Source: Syntrophomonadaceae bacterium
GTDB taxonomy: Bacteria; Bacillota; Dethiobacteria; DTU022
Direction: 5' to 3'
NCBI GenBank assembly: GCA_003567725.1
Contig: PWYU01000021.1
Coordinates: 1-59,064, forward strand
Length of the DNA stretch: 59,064 nt
Below, one piece after another: positions 28,141 through 37,234 of the stretch (the first letter of the stretch is position 1; each line of letters begins with the position of its first letter). The translations under genes and the position numbers were made by a program. The notes beneath the pieces were generated by a model. That model saw nothing but the letters and a program-made list of their open reading frames with translations. It had not been told where the DNA came from and did not search any database.

Positions 28141-29322
28141 ATGGATCAAATTATGCTTCCCACCGGTGACCGGTTAACCCGAGAAGATAAAGCTATTGTG
28201 GTCAGGTTTGCAGGTGCCCGCAGGCTGCTCAGTACTTCCGTTTTGAACGGGGGTTGCCGGACCGATTTATCCTGCCTTTTTAACTACTGCGAGGTCTACG
28301 GTAAAGCGGATGAGCGCTGCACAATGCGGGCTGCCACCTACGAAGAACACCTGTGTTTACTTGCAGAAGAACTTGGTTTGGATCCCCTCTTTACCACCGG
28401 TTTAAGCACTGCGGCCAAGATGAAATATGCCCAGATAAACAGTGAATCTCACAAAGATTTTAGCGTTACGGTAATAGCTACCGGCGGAATCGATGTTAAC
28501 GGTAGCCGCGCAGGAGATCCGGCCTTATGGCATGAGCATAATGGCAGGTCTTATCCTTATGAGCCCGGCACGATCAATATACTGGTATTCATTGACGCAA
28601 AATTAAAAGAAGCGGCGTTGACCCGGGCCCTGGTTACTGTAACTGAAGCAAAAACTGCTGCTCTGCAGGAGGTGCTTGCCCCCAGCTGTTACTCTCGCGG
28701 CCTGGCTACGGGATCGGGTACCGATGGCACCATCATTGTCAGCAACTTAGAGGCCCCGGTGGCCCTGACTGATGCTGGCCAGCATAGTAAATTGGGTGAA
28801 TACATTGGAAGAGTGGTTAAAAATACGGTAAAAGCAGGACTAACGGCAGAAAATGGGTTCATTTCTTATGCCTGCAGCAGTATTTTAAGACGGATCGGCC
28901 GGTTCGGTATCACCGAAGAAGGCCTGTGGGGGAAATACTGTTCACTTAAGAACCCCTTTAATTTAAACCGGGATGATTTTAGATGCAGGCTAATGAGGCT
29001 GGATAAGGACTCTTCTTTGATGGCCCTGGCTGCGGTTTATGCCCATATTTTAGATTTACTGGACTGGAACCTGATTGATAACAGGGCTGCTTTGCGCATG
29101 GTTAGAGATCTTTTAAAGGGAAATACTGCCGGCATAATTGAGAAGTCAAAGCCAGCGGCGGTAAAATTTAATAGTACAGGAGATTGTAAGATCGATCCTT
29201 TCCAACCTCTTAAAGATTTAAAAAGCATAACCATTCAGGACATATCCGCCCCGGAAATGATAGAACAGCTGGTGGCTTGCTTTTCCTGGTTCCTGGTTGC
29301 CTGCCTGATCTATGAACTTTAA
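28141..29322 (+). CDS. cbiZ: adenosylcobinamide amidohydrolase (CbiZ) with C-terminal extension
   Basis: The first about 235 residues match CbiZ: LSTSVLNGG, FTTGLSTAAKM, VIATGGIDVNGSRAGD, INILVFIDAKL and the signature GLATGSGTDGTIIV. CbiZ cleaves the amide bond of adenosylcobinamide to salvage incomplete corrinoids. Residues about 245-393 form an additional, mostly helical region with no family that I recognise, and the usual protein is only about 230 residues. ATG at 28141 is taken as start, although the ribosome-binding site is weak and an in-frame TTG lies at 28135. A strong terminator follows. Proximity to the cobalamin cluster supports a salvage role. Confidence 0.83.
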   Translation: MDQIMLPTGDRLTREDKAIVVRFAGARRLLSTSVLNGGCRTDLSCLFNYCEVYGKADERCTMRAATYEEHLCLLAEELGLDPLFTTGLSTAAKMKYAQINSESHKDFSVTVIATGGIDVNGSRAGDPALWHEHNGRSYPYEPGTINILVFIDAKLKEAALTRALVTVTEAKTAALQEVLAPSCYSRGLATGSGTDGTIIVSNLEAPVALTDAGQHSKLGEYIGRVVKNTVKAGLTAENGFISYACSSILRRIGRFGITEEGLWGKYCSLKNPFNLNRDDFRCRLMRLDKDSSLMALAAVYAHILDLLDWNLIDNRAALRMVRDLLKGNTAGIIEKSKPAAVKFNSTGDCKIDPFQPLKDLKSITIQDISAPEMIEQLVACFSWFLVACLIYEL

Positions 29323-29418
29323 CCTTGCAGTTAATGCAATTTAAAAAGGGCAGCGGCATTTAAACGGCTTTTCCCAGGATTAATTACTACCAGCGGCTTA
29401 CTTAAAAAACATCTATTC

Positions 29419-29494
29419 GTAAATTCCCAGACTAAATGCTACACCTTCGTCCACTGTGGAACTTACTTTGGGAATTTACTATTTTTTATTTTTT
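29419..29494 (+). terminator. intrinsic terminator after cbiZ
   Basis: Perfect 11-base arms GTAAATTCCCA (29419-29429) and TGGGAATTTAC (29469-29479), followed by a T-rich tract (29480-29494). Confidence 0.65.
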
Positions 29495-29505
29495 GCCAAA
29501 ATTCC

Positions 29506-29534
29506 TTGACAGCCCCGGTTAATTAGTGTATAGT
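29506..29534 (+). promoter_or_regulatory. strong sigma-A promoter for the riboswitch-transglutaminase unit
   Basis: Perfect TTGACA at 29506-29511, an ideal 17-base spacer and TATAGT at 29529-29534. Transcription would begin just before the first c-di-GMP aptamer. Confidence 0.75.
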
Positions 29535-29547
29535 TAAACCAGAAGTT

Positions 29548-29668
29548 CTGTAAAAGCCGGAACGATAATGGCAAACCTGCCGAAAGGCAGCGACGCAAAG
29601 CTAAAGGGCCTAAAGCTCTAAAAGGAGCAAAGGTAGCCTGGCCACCGAAACGGGTTTTTTATTTACAG
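29548..29668 (+). promoter_or_regulatory. c-di-GMP-I (GEMM-I) riboswitch, first of two
   Basis: The core from 29570 shows the GEMM-I landmarks in order: GGCAAACC, a CTGCCGAAAGGCAG hairpin with GAAA tetraloop, GACGCAAAGC, GGGCCTAAAGC, GGTAGCCTGGCCACCG. Closing arms CTGTAAA (29548-29554) and TTTACAG (29662-29668) are complementary. A T-run follows the core (29655-29660) but no strong terminator stem, so this aptamer may act with the second one. Confidence 0.9.
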
Positions 29669-29837
29669 CAAGAAATAAAATAATATTTGCTGGTCGTTTA
29701 GAATGTGAAGCTCGCTTGCGGGCATCATAAATAAACCTGACCGACAAAGGCAAACCTGCCGAAAGGCAGCGACGCAAAGCTAAAGGGCCTAAAGCTCTAA
29801 AAAGAGCAAAGGTAGCCTGGCCACCGAAACGGGTTTT
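29570..29837 (+). repeat. tandem duplication of an 89-base riboswitch core
   Basis: Segments 29570-29658 and 29749-29837 are identical except for one base (AAAAGGAGC versus AAAAAGAGC), a repeat distance of 179 bases. The intervening and flanking sequences differ. Confidence 0.9.
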
Positions 29838-29858
29838 AATTGTTTCACTTTGTCGGTC
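29739..29858 (+). promoter_or_regulatory. c-di-GMP-I (GEMM-I) riboswitch, second of two
   Basis: Carries the same GEMM-I core as the first copy (29749-29837). It is enclosed by a perfect 11-base pairing, GACCGACAAAG (29739-29749) with CTTTGTCGGTC (29848-29858). The last three bases of that helix are shared with the left arm of the terminator at 29856, so the closing helix and the terminator compete. Confidence 0.9.
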
Positions 29859-29879
29859 CCTCTGAAGGAGGGACTTTTT
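29856..29879 (+). terminator. riboswitch terminator that contains the ribosome-binding site
   Basis: GTCCCTC (29856-29862) pairs with GAGGGAC (29868-29874), five-base loop, followed by TTTTT. The right arm includes GGAGGGA, the ribosome-binding site of the ATG at 29881, so folding would block both elongation and initiation. Confidence 0.8.
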
Positions 29880-29880
29880 G

Positions 29881-31101
29881 ATGAAAAAGATAAGATTACT
29901 AAGGAGCGCAGCTATCTGCCTGGTAGTTGCAGTGGTATTGGCGGCAGGACTATTCCTGTTTACAGGCGAAGAGGCCGTATTTGTGAACAGCAAAGTGGAG
30001 GCTGATCTTAACGGCCATAGTGGAGCACTAAATTTTGAGGCAGCCAGTGAAGCCTCAGCGGAAACAGCTGAGACTGCACAAGAACAGATAAAAGCAGAAG
30101 GTGAAAGTGAAACAGAAGAACCTGCAGTCGTCAGTGGAGATGAAGAAGAAGGTTCAAGTGACGAAGAAGAAAAGGAAGAGCAGGCGCCTGAGGAAAAAGC
30201 GGATCAAGAGGAAAATGAACAAACAGATTTAGCAAAACCAGATCAAGAAGAAGATAAACAGGCAGCTGAAGAAACTTCAAATCAAACAGAGGAAATTGAA
30301 AACTCTAAAGAGCAGAATCTATCAGATGAAATCCCTGTCATACAAACCCAGGGTTTAGAAGCTGAAGCCGAACAGAAAGAACCCGAAGCTGAGACTGAAG
30401 CGGAAGTAACTGTAGAAGCCGATCAAACTGCAGTAGAACCTGCACCCGTGGTACAGGTATCATATTCCTGGGGTGGAGCAAGGAACTTTACCTTCAGAAC
30501 GGAAGTAACCCTTACCAATAATGGCAGCAGCACTTCAGAAAATGTCAGGGTTTCAGTGCCTCTGCTGGAAAACCGTTCACCATACCAGACCACCACTTTA
30601 AGGTCGGTAAACTACAATGTGGTATCTACCTCTGGTCGGGTAAGCACATTTAACCTGGGTAATCTTGCCCCCGGCGAAACTAAGACCATCGTTGCTGATT
30701 TTGATGTGGCGCTGCGCACGGTTTCCCTCAACTCAAGCAATGAAACAATAGAAAAAGCACGCCAGGCTTTTGAGCAATATAAAGGTAGCGTCAACTGCCG
30801 CACCCTGGCCCTGGGCTTTATCAGTAAAAGCCGTGAGCTGGGCATAGAAGCAAGAGAAGTAATTGGCTATGCCCGTCCCGAGCACGGACCGATGACCGCC
30901 GGTTCTCTGGCCGGCGCACGCCACAGCTGGGCTGAGTTCTATGTTGACGGCCTGGGCTGGGTCCCGGTTGATTTAACTTTTAAGTATTTTGGTGAGTTTC
31001 CCCACCACTCGCATGTAGTGGAAAGTTACAGCGACGAATCAATTCAGGTTAATTTTAACGGTGGAAACTTAAGCGCAACCTGGAGCAATGCAATTTACTA
31101 A
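29881..31101 (+). CDS. exported transglutaminase-like protein with acidic stalk
   Basis: 406 residues. A signal peptide or membrane anchor (about 5-30) is followed by a Glu/Gln/Ala-rich low-complexity stalk (about 45-185). Next comes a beta-sandwich segment (about 190-285) with LTNNGSSTSENVRVSVP and NLAPGETKTI, as in DUF11-like domains. A transglutaminase core closes the protein. The catalytic triad is visible: Cys in SVNCRTLALG, His in ARHSWAEFYV and Asp in WVPVDLTF. It could crosslink or cleave surface proteins. Its start lies six bases after the riboswitch terminator, so c-di-GMP should control it. ATG at 29881 is preferred to TTG at 29878. Confidence 0.85.
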   Translation: MKKIRLLRSAAICLVVAVVLAAGLFLFTGEEAVFVNSKVEADLNGHSGALNFEAASEASAETAETAQEQIKAEGESETEEPAVVSGDEEEGSSDEEEKEEQAPEEKADQEENEQTDLAKPDQEEDKQAAEETSNQTEEIENSKEQNLSDEIPVIQTQGLEAEAEQKEPEAETEAEVTVEADQTAVEPAPVVQVSYSWGGARNFTFRTEVTLTNNGSSTSENVRVSVPLLENRSPYQTTTLRSVNYNVVSTSGRVSTFNLGNLAPGETKTIVADFDVALRTVSLNSSNETIEKARQAFEQYKGSVNCRTLALGFISKSRELGIEAREVIGYARPEHGPMTAGSLAGARHSWAEFYVDGLGWVPVDLTFKYFGEFPHHSHVVESYSDESIQVNFNGGNLSATWSNAIY

Positions 31102-31150
31102 ATGCATCCCTCCTTCAATCTTTTAGAGATGCATATTATTAATGAAAAGA

Positions 31151-31189
31151 AGCCCCGAACCTCCACTGTCGGGGCTACTTTTCGTGGTT
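31151..31189 (+). terminator. intrinsic terminator after the transglutaminase-like gene
   Basis: AGCCCCGA (31151-31158) pairs with TCGGGGCT (31169-31176), ten-base loop, followed by two T-rich tracts. Confidence 0.75.
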
Positions 31190-31252
31190 TTTTTGGATGA
31201 GCATGGACAAGCGATATCTTTTGTGCTACCATTAGTAAAATTAAATAAACGC

Positions 31253-31430
31253 ATTGAGGTGCCTTTAAAAGGCGAAGAGGGAAACCGGTGCAAATCCGGT
31301 GCGATCCCGTCACTGTAAGCAGGAGCTAACCCCACGATTCCACTGGCAAAAAGCTGGGAAGGAGGGGAAGGCGATGATTGTAAGCCAGGAGACCTGCCTG
31401 AATGTCGCTACGTTCCCCTTCGAGTGAAAG
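31253..31430 (+). promoter_or_regulatory. cobalamin riboswitch
   Basis: Contains GAGGTGCC, GAGGGAA, the GGTGCAAATCCGGTGCGATCCC region, GTCACTGTAAGC and the B12 box AAGCCAGGAGACCTGCC (31382-31398) in the canonical order. It sits at the head of the porphyrin/corrin gene cluster, so adenosylcobalamin should repress that transcript. Confidence 0.95.
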
Positions 31431-31445
31431 GGCTGGTCGCGAAAA

Positions 31446-31477
31446 GCGCCTAAAGTGATTTCACCAGGCGTTTTTTT
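31446..31477 (+). terminator. first terminator of the cobalamin riboswitch expression platform
   Basis: CGCCT (31447-31451) pairs with AGGCG (31466-31470), with an inner GTG/CAC pairing, then seven T. CTGGT at 31433-31437 can instead pair with ACCAG at 31463-31467, a possible antiterminator. Confidence 0.75.
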
Positions 31478-31487
31478 ATAAATAATG

Positions 31488-31525
31488 ACTCCGGCTTCTT
31501 TGAATGAGAAGGTCGGAGTTTTTTT
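31488..31525 (+). terminator. second terminator before the cysG-like gene
   Basis: ACTCCG and CTTCT pair with AGAAG and CGGAGT (31488-31499 with 31507-31519), followed by a run of seven T. It lies only 10 bases after the first terminator's T-run. Confidence 0.7.
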
Positions 31526-31549
31526 ATTAGAGCAAGGAGAGTGCGTTAG

Positions 31550-32203
31550 TTGGAATCATTTTGCCCTCTGCAAATTGATTTAAATGACAGGGAATGCCTG
31601 GTAATCGGCGGCGGTATAGTGGCCGGGCGCAAAGTTAAAACCATGCTGTCCTACCGGGCTAAAGTAACCGTTTTAAGCCCTCATCTTTCTATGGAGCTGT
31701 CCGGGCTGCTAAAAGAAGATAAAATCTTCTACCAGGCCGACATTTACCGCCCGGTATACCTGAAAAACAGCTTTTTAGTGATCTGCGCTACTGATAGCGT
31801 TGCAGTAAATCGCAGGGCTGCCAAAGACTGTATCGAGCGTGGCATTCTTGTTAACACAGTGAGCGATCCCGGGATGTGCACTTTTTTTCTGCCCGCCCTC
31901 TACAGGAAAGGCCCTTTAACTTTAACTGTATCCACTGCCGGGAAAAGCCCGGCTTTAGCCAGCCGGCTGAGAGATGAGCTGGCCGGGAATCTCGAGCAAT
32001 CTTATGCTGATTTTGCCGATTTTTTAGGTCATGCCCGGGCGCTGATCTTAGAAAAGGTGCAGGACCAGGCCAGGAGGAGAGAATTGTTAGAGCATTTGGC
32101 CGGTGAGGATTTTTTTAATGAATACAAAAGCCTGCCTGATAAGCAGGCTTGGCAAAGACTTGAAGAATTACTCCAATCTGAAAAAAACCAGGAGCGGAAT
32201 TAG
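31550..32203 (+). CDS. precorrin-2 dehydrogenase (CysG N-terminal/Met8/SirC type)
   Basis: 217 residues with an N-terminal NAD-binding Rossmann motif (VIGGGIVAGRKV) and the family segments VNTVSDPGMCTFFLPA and STAGKSPALASRLRDEL. It oxidises precorrin-2 to sirohydrochlorin, the substrate of cobalt insertion by CbiX, and may also insert metal. The start is TTG at 31550 with AAGGAGA at 31534-31540. It is the first gene behind the cobalamin riboswitch and overlaps hemC by one base. Confidence 0.88.
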   Translation: MESFCPLQIDLNDRECLVIGGGIVAGRKVKTMLSYRAKVTVLSPHLSMELSGLLKEDKIFYQADIYRPVYLKNSFLVICATDSVAVNRRAAKDCIERGILVNTVSDPGMCTFFLPALYRKGPLTLTVSTAGKSPALASRLRDELAGNLEQSYADFADFLGHARALILEKVQDQARRRELLEHLAGEDFFNEYKSLPDKQAWQRLEELLQSEKNQERN

Positions 32204-33192
32204 TGGGGAAAAAATGGTTGAAAGGCCAGACATCATTAGAAATGGCAATAAAAAGCCTTGTTATCGGCACCAGGTGCAGTAAGCTTGCCCTGATCCAGTC
32301 CAGCCTTGTAAAAGAGGCGCTTGAGCGCACTTTTCCGGATCTTGTGGTGGAATTAAAAGAGATTAAAACCACCGGAGATGTCATAACAGATATTCCCCTG
32401 GAAAAGATTGGCGATAAGGGGATTTTCATTAAGGAACTGGAAGCAGCGCTGCTGAAAGAAGAAATTGACCTGGCGGTGCACAGCATGAAAGATATGCCTA
32501 CCATTTTACAACCAGGGCTCAAAATAGGGGCGATTATGGAACGTGAGGAACCCTGGGATGTATTTATTTCTGCCAAAAAAGTTGCAAAGCTTTCCGATTT
32601 AGCAAAAGGGGTTTGTATCGGAAGCAGCAGCCTGCGGCGTCGGGCACAGCTTTTACATCACTACCCTAATCTTGAGATAAGCTCGATCAGGGGCAATCTC
32701 GATACCCGGCTTAAAAAAATGCAGCGGGGCGAGTGTGAAGGTATTATTCTCGCTTACGCTGGAGTGAAAAGGATGGGTTGGACCGATTTGATCAGCGAGA
32801 TTATTCCCGGTGAAATTTGCCTTCCCTCTGTGGGGCAGGGGGCGATTGGCATTGAAATCAGGTCAGATGACCGAACAGCAGAAGCGCTGGTAAAGGCTCT
32901 GCATTGTGCCCGTACCGGTGTGGCGGTAGAAGCCGAGCGGGCTTTTTTGCGCAGGCTTGAAGGTGGTTGCCAGGTGCCAATTGGAGCTCTTGCCCGCTGT
33001 AATAAAAAGAGCTTACAGTTGACCGGCATGGTGGCTTCTCTTGATGGGAACTTGATGTTTCGAGATGAAAAAATAGGCAGCATTGATGAGGCGGAAACTA
33101 TAGGGATTAATCTGGCAGAAGATCTGCTGCAGGAAGGATGCGGCAGTATCCTTGACCAGATCCGGCAGGAGTGTGAATTAAATGATGAGTGA
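32203..33192 (+). CDS. hemC: porphobilinogen deaminase (hydroxymethylbilane synthase)
   Basis: 329 residues. VIGTRCSKLALIQS, the GDKGIFIKELE loop, AVHSMKDMP and the dipyrromethane-binding Cys in EGGCQVPIGA (about residue 256) are present. It polymerises four porphobilinogens to hydroxymethylbilane. The GTG start at 32203 overlaps the preceding stop and has AGGAGCGG upstream. It adds 13 residues ahead of the usual N-terminus, and ATG at 32242 is an alternative without a ribosome-binding site. Confidence 0.95.
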   Translation: MGKKWLKGQTSLEMAIKSLVIGTRCSKLALIQSSLVKEALERTFPDLVVELKEIKTTGDVITDIPLEKIGDKGIFIKELEAALLKEEIDLAVHSMKDMPTILQPGLKIGAIMEREEPWDVFISAKKVAKLSDLAKGVCIGSSSLRRRAQLLHHYPNLEISSIRGNLDTRLKKMQRGECEGIILAYAGVKRMGWTDLISEIIPGEICLPSVGQGAIGIEIRSDDRTAEALVKALHCARTGVAVEAERAFLRRLEGGCQVPIGALARCNKKSLQLTGMVASLDGNLMFRDEKIGSIDEAETIGINLAEDLLQEGCGSILDQIRQECELNDE

Positions 33193-34753
33193 TGGAGCTA
33201 AAAAACATGCAAAAAAAAGCGGCCTGGTTTATTTGATTGGGGCCGGCCCTGGCGATCCAGGGTTGATCACCCTGAAAGGGCTCAAATGCATCAGCAGGGC
33301 GGAGGTTGTGGTTTATGATCGCCTGGTTTCTAAACGCCTGCTGCAATATGCCCCTTTCGGAGCGGAATTGATTTATGTGGGTAAAAAACCCGATCGGCAT
33401 ACCCTGAAGCAGGATCAGATCAATTCCCTGCTGGCAGAAAAAGCTTTGCAAGGTTTAGAGGTAGCTCGTTTAAAAGGTGGCGATCCTTTTGTGTTTGGAC
33501 GCGGCGGAGAAGAAGCGGCTTTTTTGGTCGAAAAGGGCATTGATTTTGAAATTATTCCCGGCATAACTTCTGCAGTAGCGGTCCCTGCTTATGCCGGGAT
33601 ACCGGTCACTCACAGGGGCCTGGCTGCCGGCTTTACAGTAATCACCGGCCATGAAGACCCGGAAAAGAATGGATCTGATTTGGACTGGTCCGCCCTTTCT
33701 AAAGGTGCTGGCACCAATGTTATTTTGATGGGTATGGGAAAGCTGGATTTAATTGCTAAACGGTTGATAAACGAAGGCCTTTCGCCTTCTACTCCAGTAG
33801 CTTTAATTCAAAATGGCACCCGGGCCGGCCAGAAAATTTTGACCGGCTCCCTGGAAGATATAGCGATGAAAGCAAATATGGAAGGCTTTAGTCCGCCGGC
33901 CATCATTATTACCGGCAACGTAGTAAGCCTGCGCCGGGAGCTAAAATGGATTGAAAAAAAACCCCTTTTCGGGAAAATAATTGTTGTATCAAGAGCCCGG
34001 GCCCAGGCCAGCGCTTTTTCAGAAAAATTGGAAGCCTTAGGTGCAGAAACGATCGAATTTCCGGCGATTAAAATAGAACCTCCTGAGGATTACGGGCCCC
34101 TAGATCAAGCCCTGGAGAAACTTAATCAGTATCACTGGGTGATATTTACCAGTGAGAACGGGGTTAAGTATTTTTTTTCCCGCTTAAGAGAAAAGGACCT
34201 TGATATTCGCAGTATGAAAGAAGCCCGGATCTGTGCTATTGGCCCGAAAACAAAAGAGGCTTTATCAGATAAAGGGCTGAAGGTCGACTTCATGCCTCCA
34301 CAGTACAGGGCTGAAGCTGTTGTGGATCAGATCAAAACTGAAATCAGGGCCGGTGAAAAGGTGCTTCTGCCCCGTGCCGATCTCGCTCGCCCCATTTTAG
34401 CGCAGGCGCTGGAAGAACTCGGTGCCCTGGTGGACAATATCAGCTGCTACAGTACCGTCCGCGGTGATGCAGACGTCAAATTGTTAAAAGAACTTTTGAC
34501 TGAAAAAGAGGTGGATATGATTACATTTACCAGCTCATCCACCGTTAAAAACCTGGTTGCTATGCTTGGCCGAGAAGCAAAAAATCTTTTGAACGGGGTG
34601 GCTCTGGCTGCCATCGGCCCCATTACTGCTGACACGGCCCGAGATAAGGGCTTAACAATAGCAGTGGAAGCTGAAGAATATACTATAGCAGGTTTAGTAG
34701 AGGCTATAAAAGACTACTTTGGTCATCAAACCTCTGAAGGAGCATCTAAATGA
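33182..34753 (+). CDS. cobA-hemD: uroporphyrinogen-III C-methyltransferase/uroporphyrinogen-III synthase fusion
   Basis: 523 residues in two parts. Residues about 10-255 are the SAM-dependent methyltransferase: [31 protein letters not shown] and [17 protein letters not shown]. Residues about 260-520 are the HemD synthase fold. The protein cyclises hydroxymethylbilane to uroporphyrinogen III and methylates it at C2 and C7 to precorrin-2. This fusion is common in Bacillota and channels carbon to corrinoids and siroheme. The gene overlaps hemC by 11 bases and hemB by 4. Confidence 0.94.
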   Translation: MMSDGAKKHAKKSGLVYLIGAGPGDPGLITLKGLKCISRAEVVVYDRLVSKRLLQYAPFGAELIYVGKKPDRHTLKQDQINSLLAEKALQGLEVARLKGGDPFVFGRGGEEAAFLVEKGIDFEIIPGITSAVAVPAYAGIPVTHRGLAAGFTVITGHEDPEKNGSDLDWSALSKGAGTNVILMGMGKLDLIAKRLINEGLSPSTPVALIQNGTRAGQKILTGSLEDIAMKANMEGFSPPAIIITGNVVSLRRELKWIEKKPLFGKIIVVSRARAQASAFSEKLEALGAETIEFPAIKIEPPEDYGPLDQALEKLNQYHWVIFTSENGVKYFFSRLREKDLDIRSMKEARICAIGPKTKEALSDKGLKVDFMPPQYRAEAVVDQIKTEIRAGEKVLLPRADLARPILAQALEELGALVDNISCYSTVRGDADVKLLKELLTEKEVDMITFTSSSTVKNLVAMLGREAKNLLNGVALAAIGPITADTARDKGLTIAVEAEEYTIAGLVEAIKDYFGHQTSEGASK

Positions 34754-35754
34754 ATATAAAACAGACAGGACATTTAATAAAGACTCCAAAATTCAGGCCG
34801 CGGCGCCTGCGGGCTACCGAAGCAATACGCAGCATGGTCAGGGAAACAAAACTATTACCATCTGATTTGATCTATCCCATTTTTGCTGTTAATGGCACCG
34901 GCAGAAAAGAACCGATCGAGCCTTTGCCGGGGATAAACCGCTTATCAGTAGACTATATTCTTGAAAAAGCAGGCGAAGTCCGGGCTCTTGGCATCCCGGC
35001 GCTCTTGTTATTTGGCATTCCTGCTTATAAAGATGCGCGCGGTAGCGCGGCCAGTGATCCGGAAGAAGCAGTGCAGAGGGCGATTAGCGCTATCAAAGAG
35101 CGCTTTCCCGAGATTTTGGTCATTACCGATCTTTGTTTATGCGAATATACTGATCACGGGCACTGCGGCGTGGTTGAAGATGGGCGGGTCGATAACGATA
35201 AAACCCTGGAAGTACTGCTTGAAGCCGCTCTTTCCCATGCCCGGGCAGGGGCAGATATAGTAGCACCCTCAGATATGATGGACGGCCGGGTGGCTGCTAT
35301 CCGGGCCGGGCTGGATCAGGAAGGATTTTGTGAAACGGCTATTTTATCTTATGCCGTTAAATATGCTTCTGCTTTTTACGGCCCTTTTCGCGAAGCGGTT
35401 GGATCGGCTCCCCGGCATGGCTGCCGCCGTTCTTACCAGATGGACCCGGGTAATGTTAGGGAAGCTCTTAAAGAAGCAGCTCTGGATGTTGAAGAAGGAG
35501 CCGACATGATCATGGTTAAACCGGCTCTCTCTTACCTTGATGTTATTAGAGCTGTGCGTGAGGAGGTCAATTTACCACTGGCCGCCTATAATGTCAGTGG
35601 TGAATACGCTATGGTCAAAGCAGCAGCCGAAAATGGTTGGATTGATGAGCAAAAGGTGATCATGGAGCAGCTTTTTTCTATGAAGCGGGCCGGGGCAGAT
35701 TTGATTATCACTTACCATGCTTTAGATGTTGCCCGCTGGTTAAATGACTTTTAA
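34750..35754 (+). CDS. hemB: porphobilinogen synthase (delta-aminolevulinate dehydratase)
   Basis: 334 residues. The Cys-rich metal site [14 protein letters not shown] indicates a zinc-dependent enzyme. The Schiff-base lysines lie in [15 protein letters not shown] and [12 protein letters not shown]. It condenses two aminolevulinates to porphobilinogen. The start overlaps the preceding gene by four bases. It belongs to the five-gene set that makes uroporphyrinogen III from glutamyl-tRNA. Confidence 0.96.
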   Translation: MNIKQTGHLIKTPKFRPRRLRATEAIRSMVRETKLLPSDLIYPIFAVNGTGRKEPIEPLPGINRLSVDYILEKAGEVRALGIPALLLFGIPAYKDARGSAASDPEEAVQRAISAIKERFPEILVITDLCLCEYTDHGHCGVVEDGRVDNDKTLEVLLEAALSHARAGADIVAPSDMMDGRVAAIRAGLDQEGFCETAILSYAVKYASAFYGPFREAVGSAPRHGCRRSYQMDPGNVREALKEAALDVEEGADMIMVKPALSYLDVIRAVREEVNLPLAAYNVSGEYAMVKAAAENGWIDEQKVIMEQLFSMKRAGADLIITYHALDVARWLNDF

Positions 35755-35886
35755 GATCTACCTGGCTAGCGGGGTTTCATTTTAATGAGTGTTAAATGAT
35801 AAAAAAGGATGAAAATATTTGAGGGCGTTAGCATAACTGAATGGAATTAATTATTGAGGACAATTTTGAGATGGAGGGATTAAGTA

Positions 35887-37212
35887 ATGTATGAAAAGTC
35901 ACGAGCCTTATTCGCCGAAGCGAAAGAGGTCATCCCGGGTGGAGTGAACAGCCCGGTCCGGGCCTTTAAATCGATTGCCCACCAGCCGCTATTTATCGAG
36001 CGGGCGGAAGGAAGCCGTGTGTATGATGTCGACGGTAATGCCTATATCGATTACGTCTGCTCCTGGGGAGCTTTGATCCTGGGCCATGCTAACTCCCGGG
36101 TTGTAAAGATGATCGCAGAAACAGCGGCAAAAGGGACCAGTTTTGGAGCACCTACAGTATTAGAAACGGAAATGGCGTCCCTGGTGGTCGATGCGCTGCC
36201 TTCTGTTGATCAGGTCAGGATGGTCAATTCGGGCACCGAAGCGGTGATGAGTGCTCTTCGCCTGGCTCGTGGTTATACGAAACGGGATAAAGTTATCAAG
36301 TTCAGCGGCTGCTATCACGGACACTGTGACAGCTTTTTAATCAGGGCCGGATCTGGTGCTGCTGCTCTGGGCTATCCGGACAGCCCGGGAGTAACCGGCG
36401 GCACTGCTACTGATACCATTCTCCTTCCATACAATGATCTGGAAGCGGTAAAAGCAGTTTTTAAGCAGTTTGGCGAAGATATTGCAGCGGTAATTGTCGA
36501 ACCTGTAGCCGGCAACATGGGCCTGATATTGCCCGAAGACGGATTTCTGCAGGGGCTGCGCCAGGTGACAAAACAGCATGGTGCGCTGTTGATTTTTGAT
36601 GAAGTAATTACCGGTTTTCGGGTTGGGCCGGGCGGCGCCCAGCAATGTTTTGATGTATTTCCCGATTTAACTACCCTTGGTAAAATTATTGGCGGAGGCC
36701 TGCCGGTAGGCGCTTATGGTGGCAGGCGTGAAATTATGGAGCACCTGGCTCCGGAGGGGCCGGTTTACCAGGCCGGAACACTCTCCGGTAACCCGCTGGC
36801 CATGGCTGCCGGTGTGGCTACATTGCAACAATTAAAAGAACCCGGCTTTTACGAAGCGTTGAATAATAAAAGAAAGAAATTGGAAACCGGGCTGGCCGAA
36901 GCGGCAGCTGCTGCGGGTATTGCCATTAGTCAGGCTGGAACTGGGTCTATGTTCGGCACTTTCTTCAATGACGGGCCGGTGGTCGATTTTGATAGTGCCG
37001 CCAGTTCTGATGGTGAACGGTTTAAAATCTTTTTCCGGGCACTGCTCAAAAGCGGTGTTTATATCGCCCCCTCTCAATTTGAAAGTGGTTTTGTCTCCGC
37101 CGCCCATAGCGAGGCGGATTTAGAAGAAACTGTTGCTGCGGCAGAGAAAGCTTTTGCTGCCCTGAAAATACACCTGGAACAGCAACAAAAGGCTGCTAAG
37201 AGGATTTCTTAA
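35887..37212 (+). CDS. hemL: glutamate-1-semialdehyde 2,1-aminomutase
   Basis: 441 residues. The [13 protein letters not shown]-terminal motif, [16 protein letters not shown] and the PLP lysine in [17 protein letters not shown] (about residue 266) are diagnostic. It makes 5-aminolevulinate from glutamate-1-semialdehyde. It lies 133 bases after hemB and 22 bases before hemA, which supplies its substrate. It lacks the Cys motif of the catabolic aminotransferases at the start of the window. Confidence 0.96.
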   Translation: MYEKSRALFAEAKEVIPGGVNSPVRAFKSIAHQPLFIERAEGSRVYDVDGNAYIDYVCSWGALILGHANSRVVKMIAETAAKGTSFGAPTVLETEMASLVVDALPSVDQVRMVNSGTEAVMSALRLARGYTKRDKVIKFSGCYHGHCDSFLIRAGSGAAALGYPDSPGVTGGTATDTILLPYNDLEAVKAVFKQFGEDIAAVIVEPVAGNMGLILPEDGFLQGLRQVTKQHGALLIFDEVITGFRVGPGGAQQCFDVFPDLTTLGKIIGGGLPVGAYGGRREIMEHLAPEGPVYQAGTLSGNPLAMAAGVATLQQLKEPGFYEALNNKRKKLETGLAEAAAAAGIAISQAGTGSMFGTFFNDGPVVDFDSAASSDGERFKIFFRALLKSGVYIAPSQFESGFVSAAHSEADLEETVAAAEKAFAALKIHLEQQQKAAKRIS

Positions 37213-37234
37213 GCAAAGTTGGAGGTTATTACTG

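Noticed and set aside
29570-29837. Short CRISPR-like or insertion-sequence repeat
   Set aside because: Only two copies of 89 bases, each carrying all landmarks of the c-di-GMP-I aptamer, so tandem riboswitches explain it.
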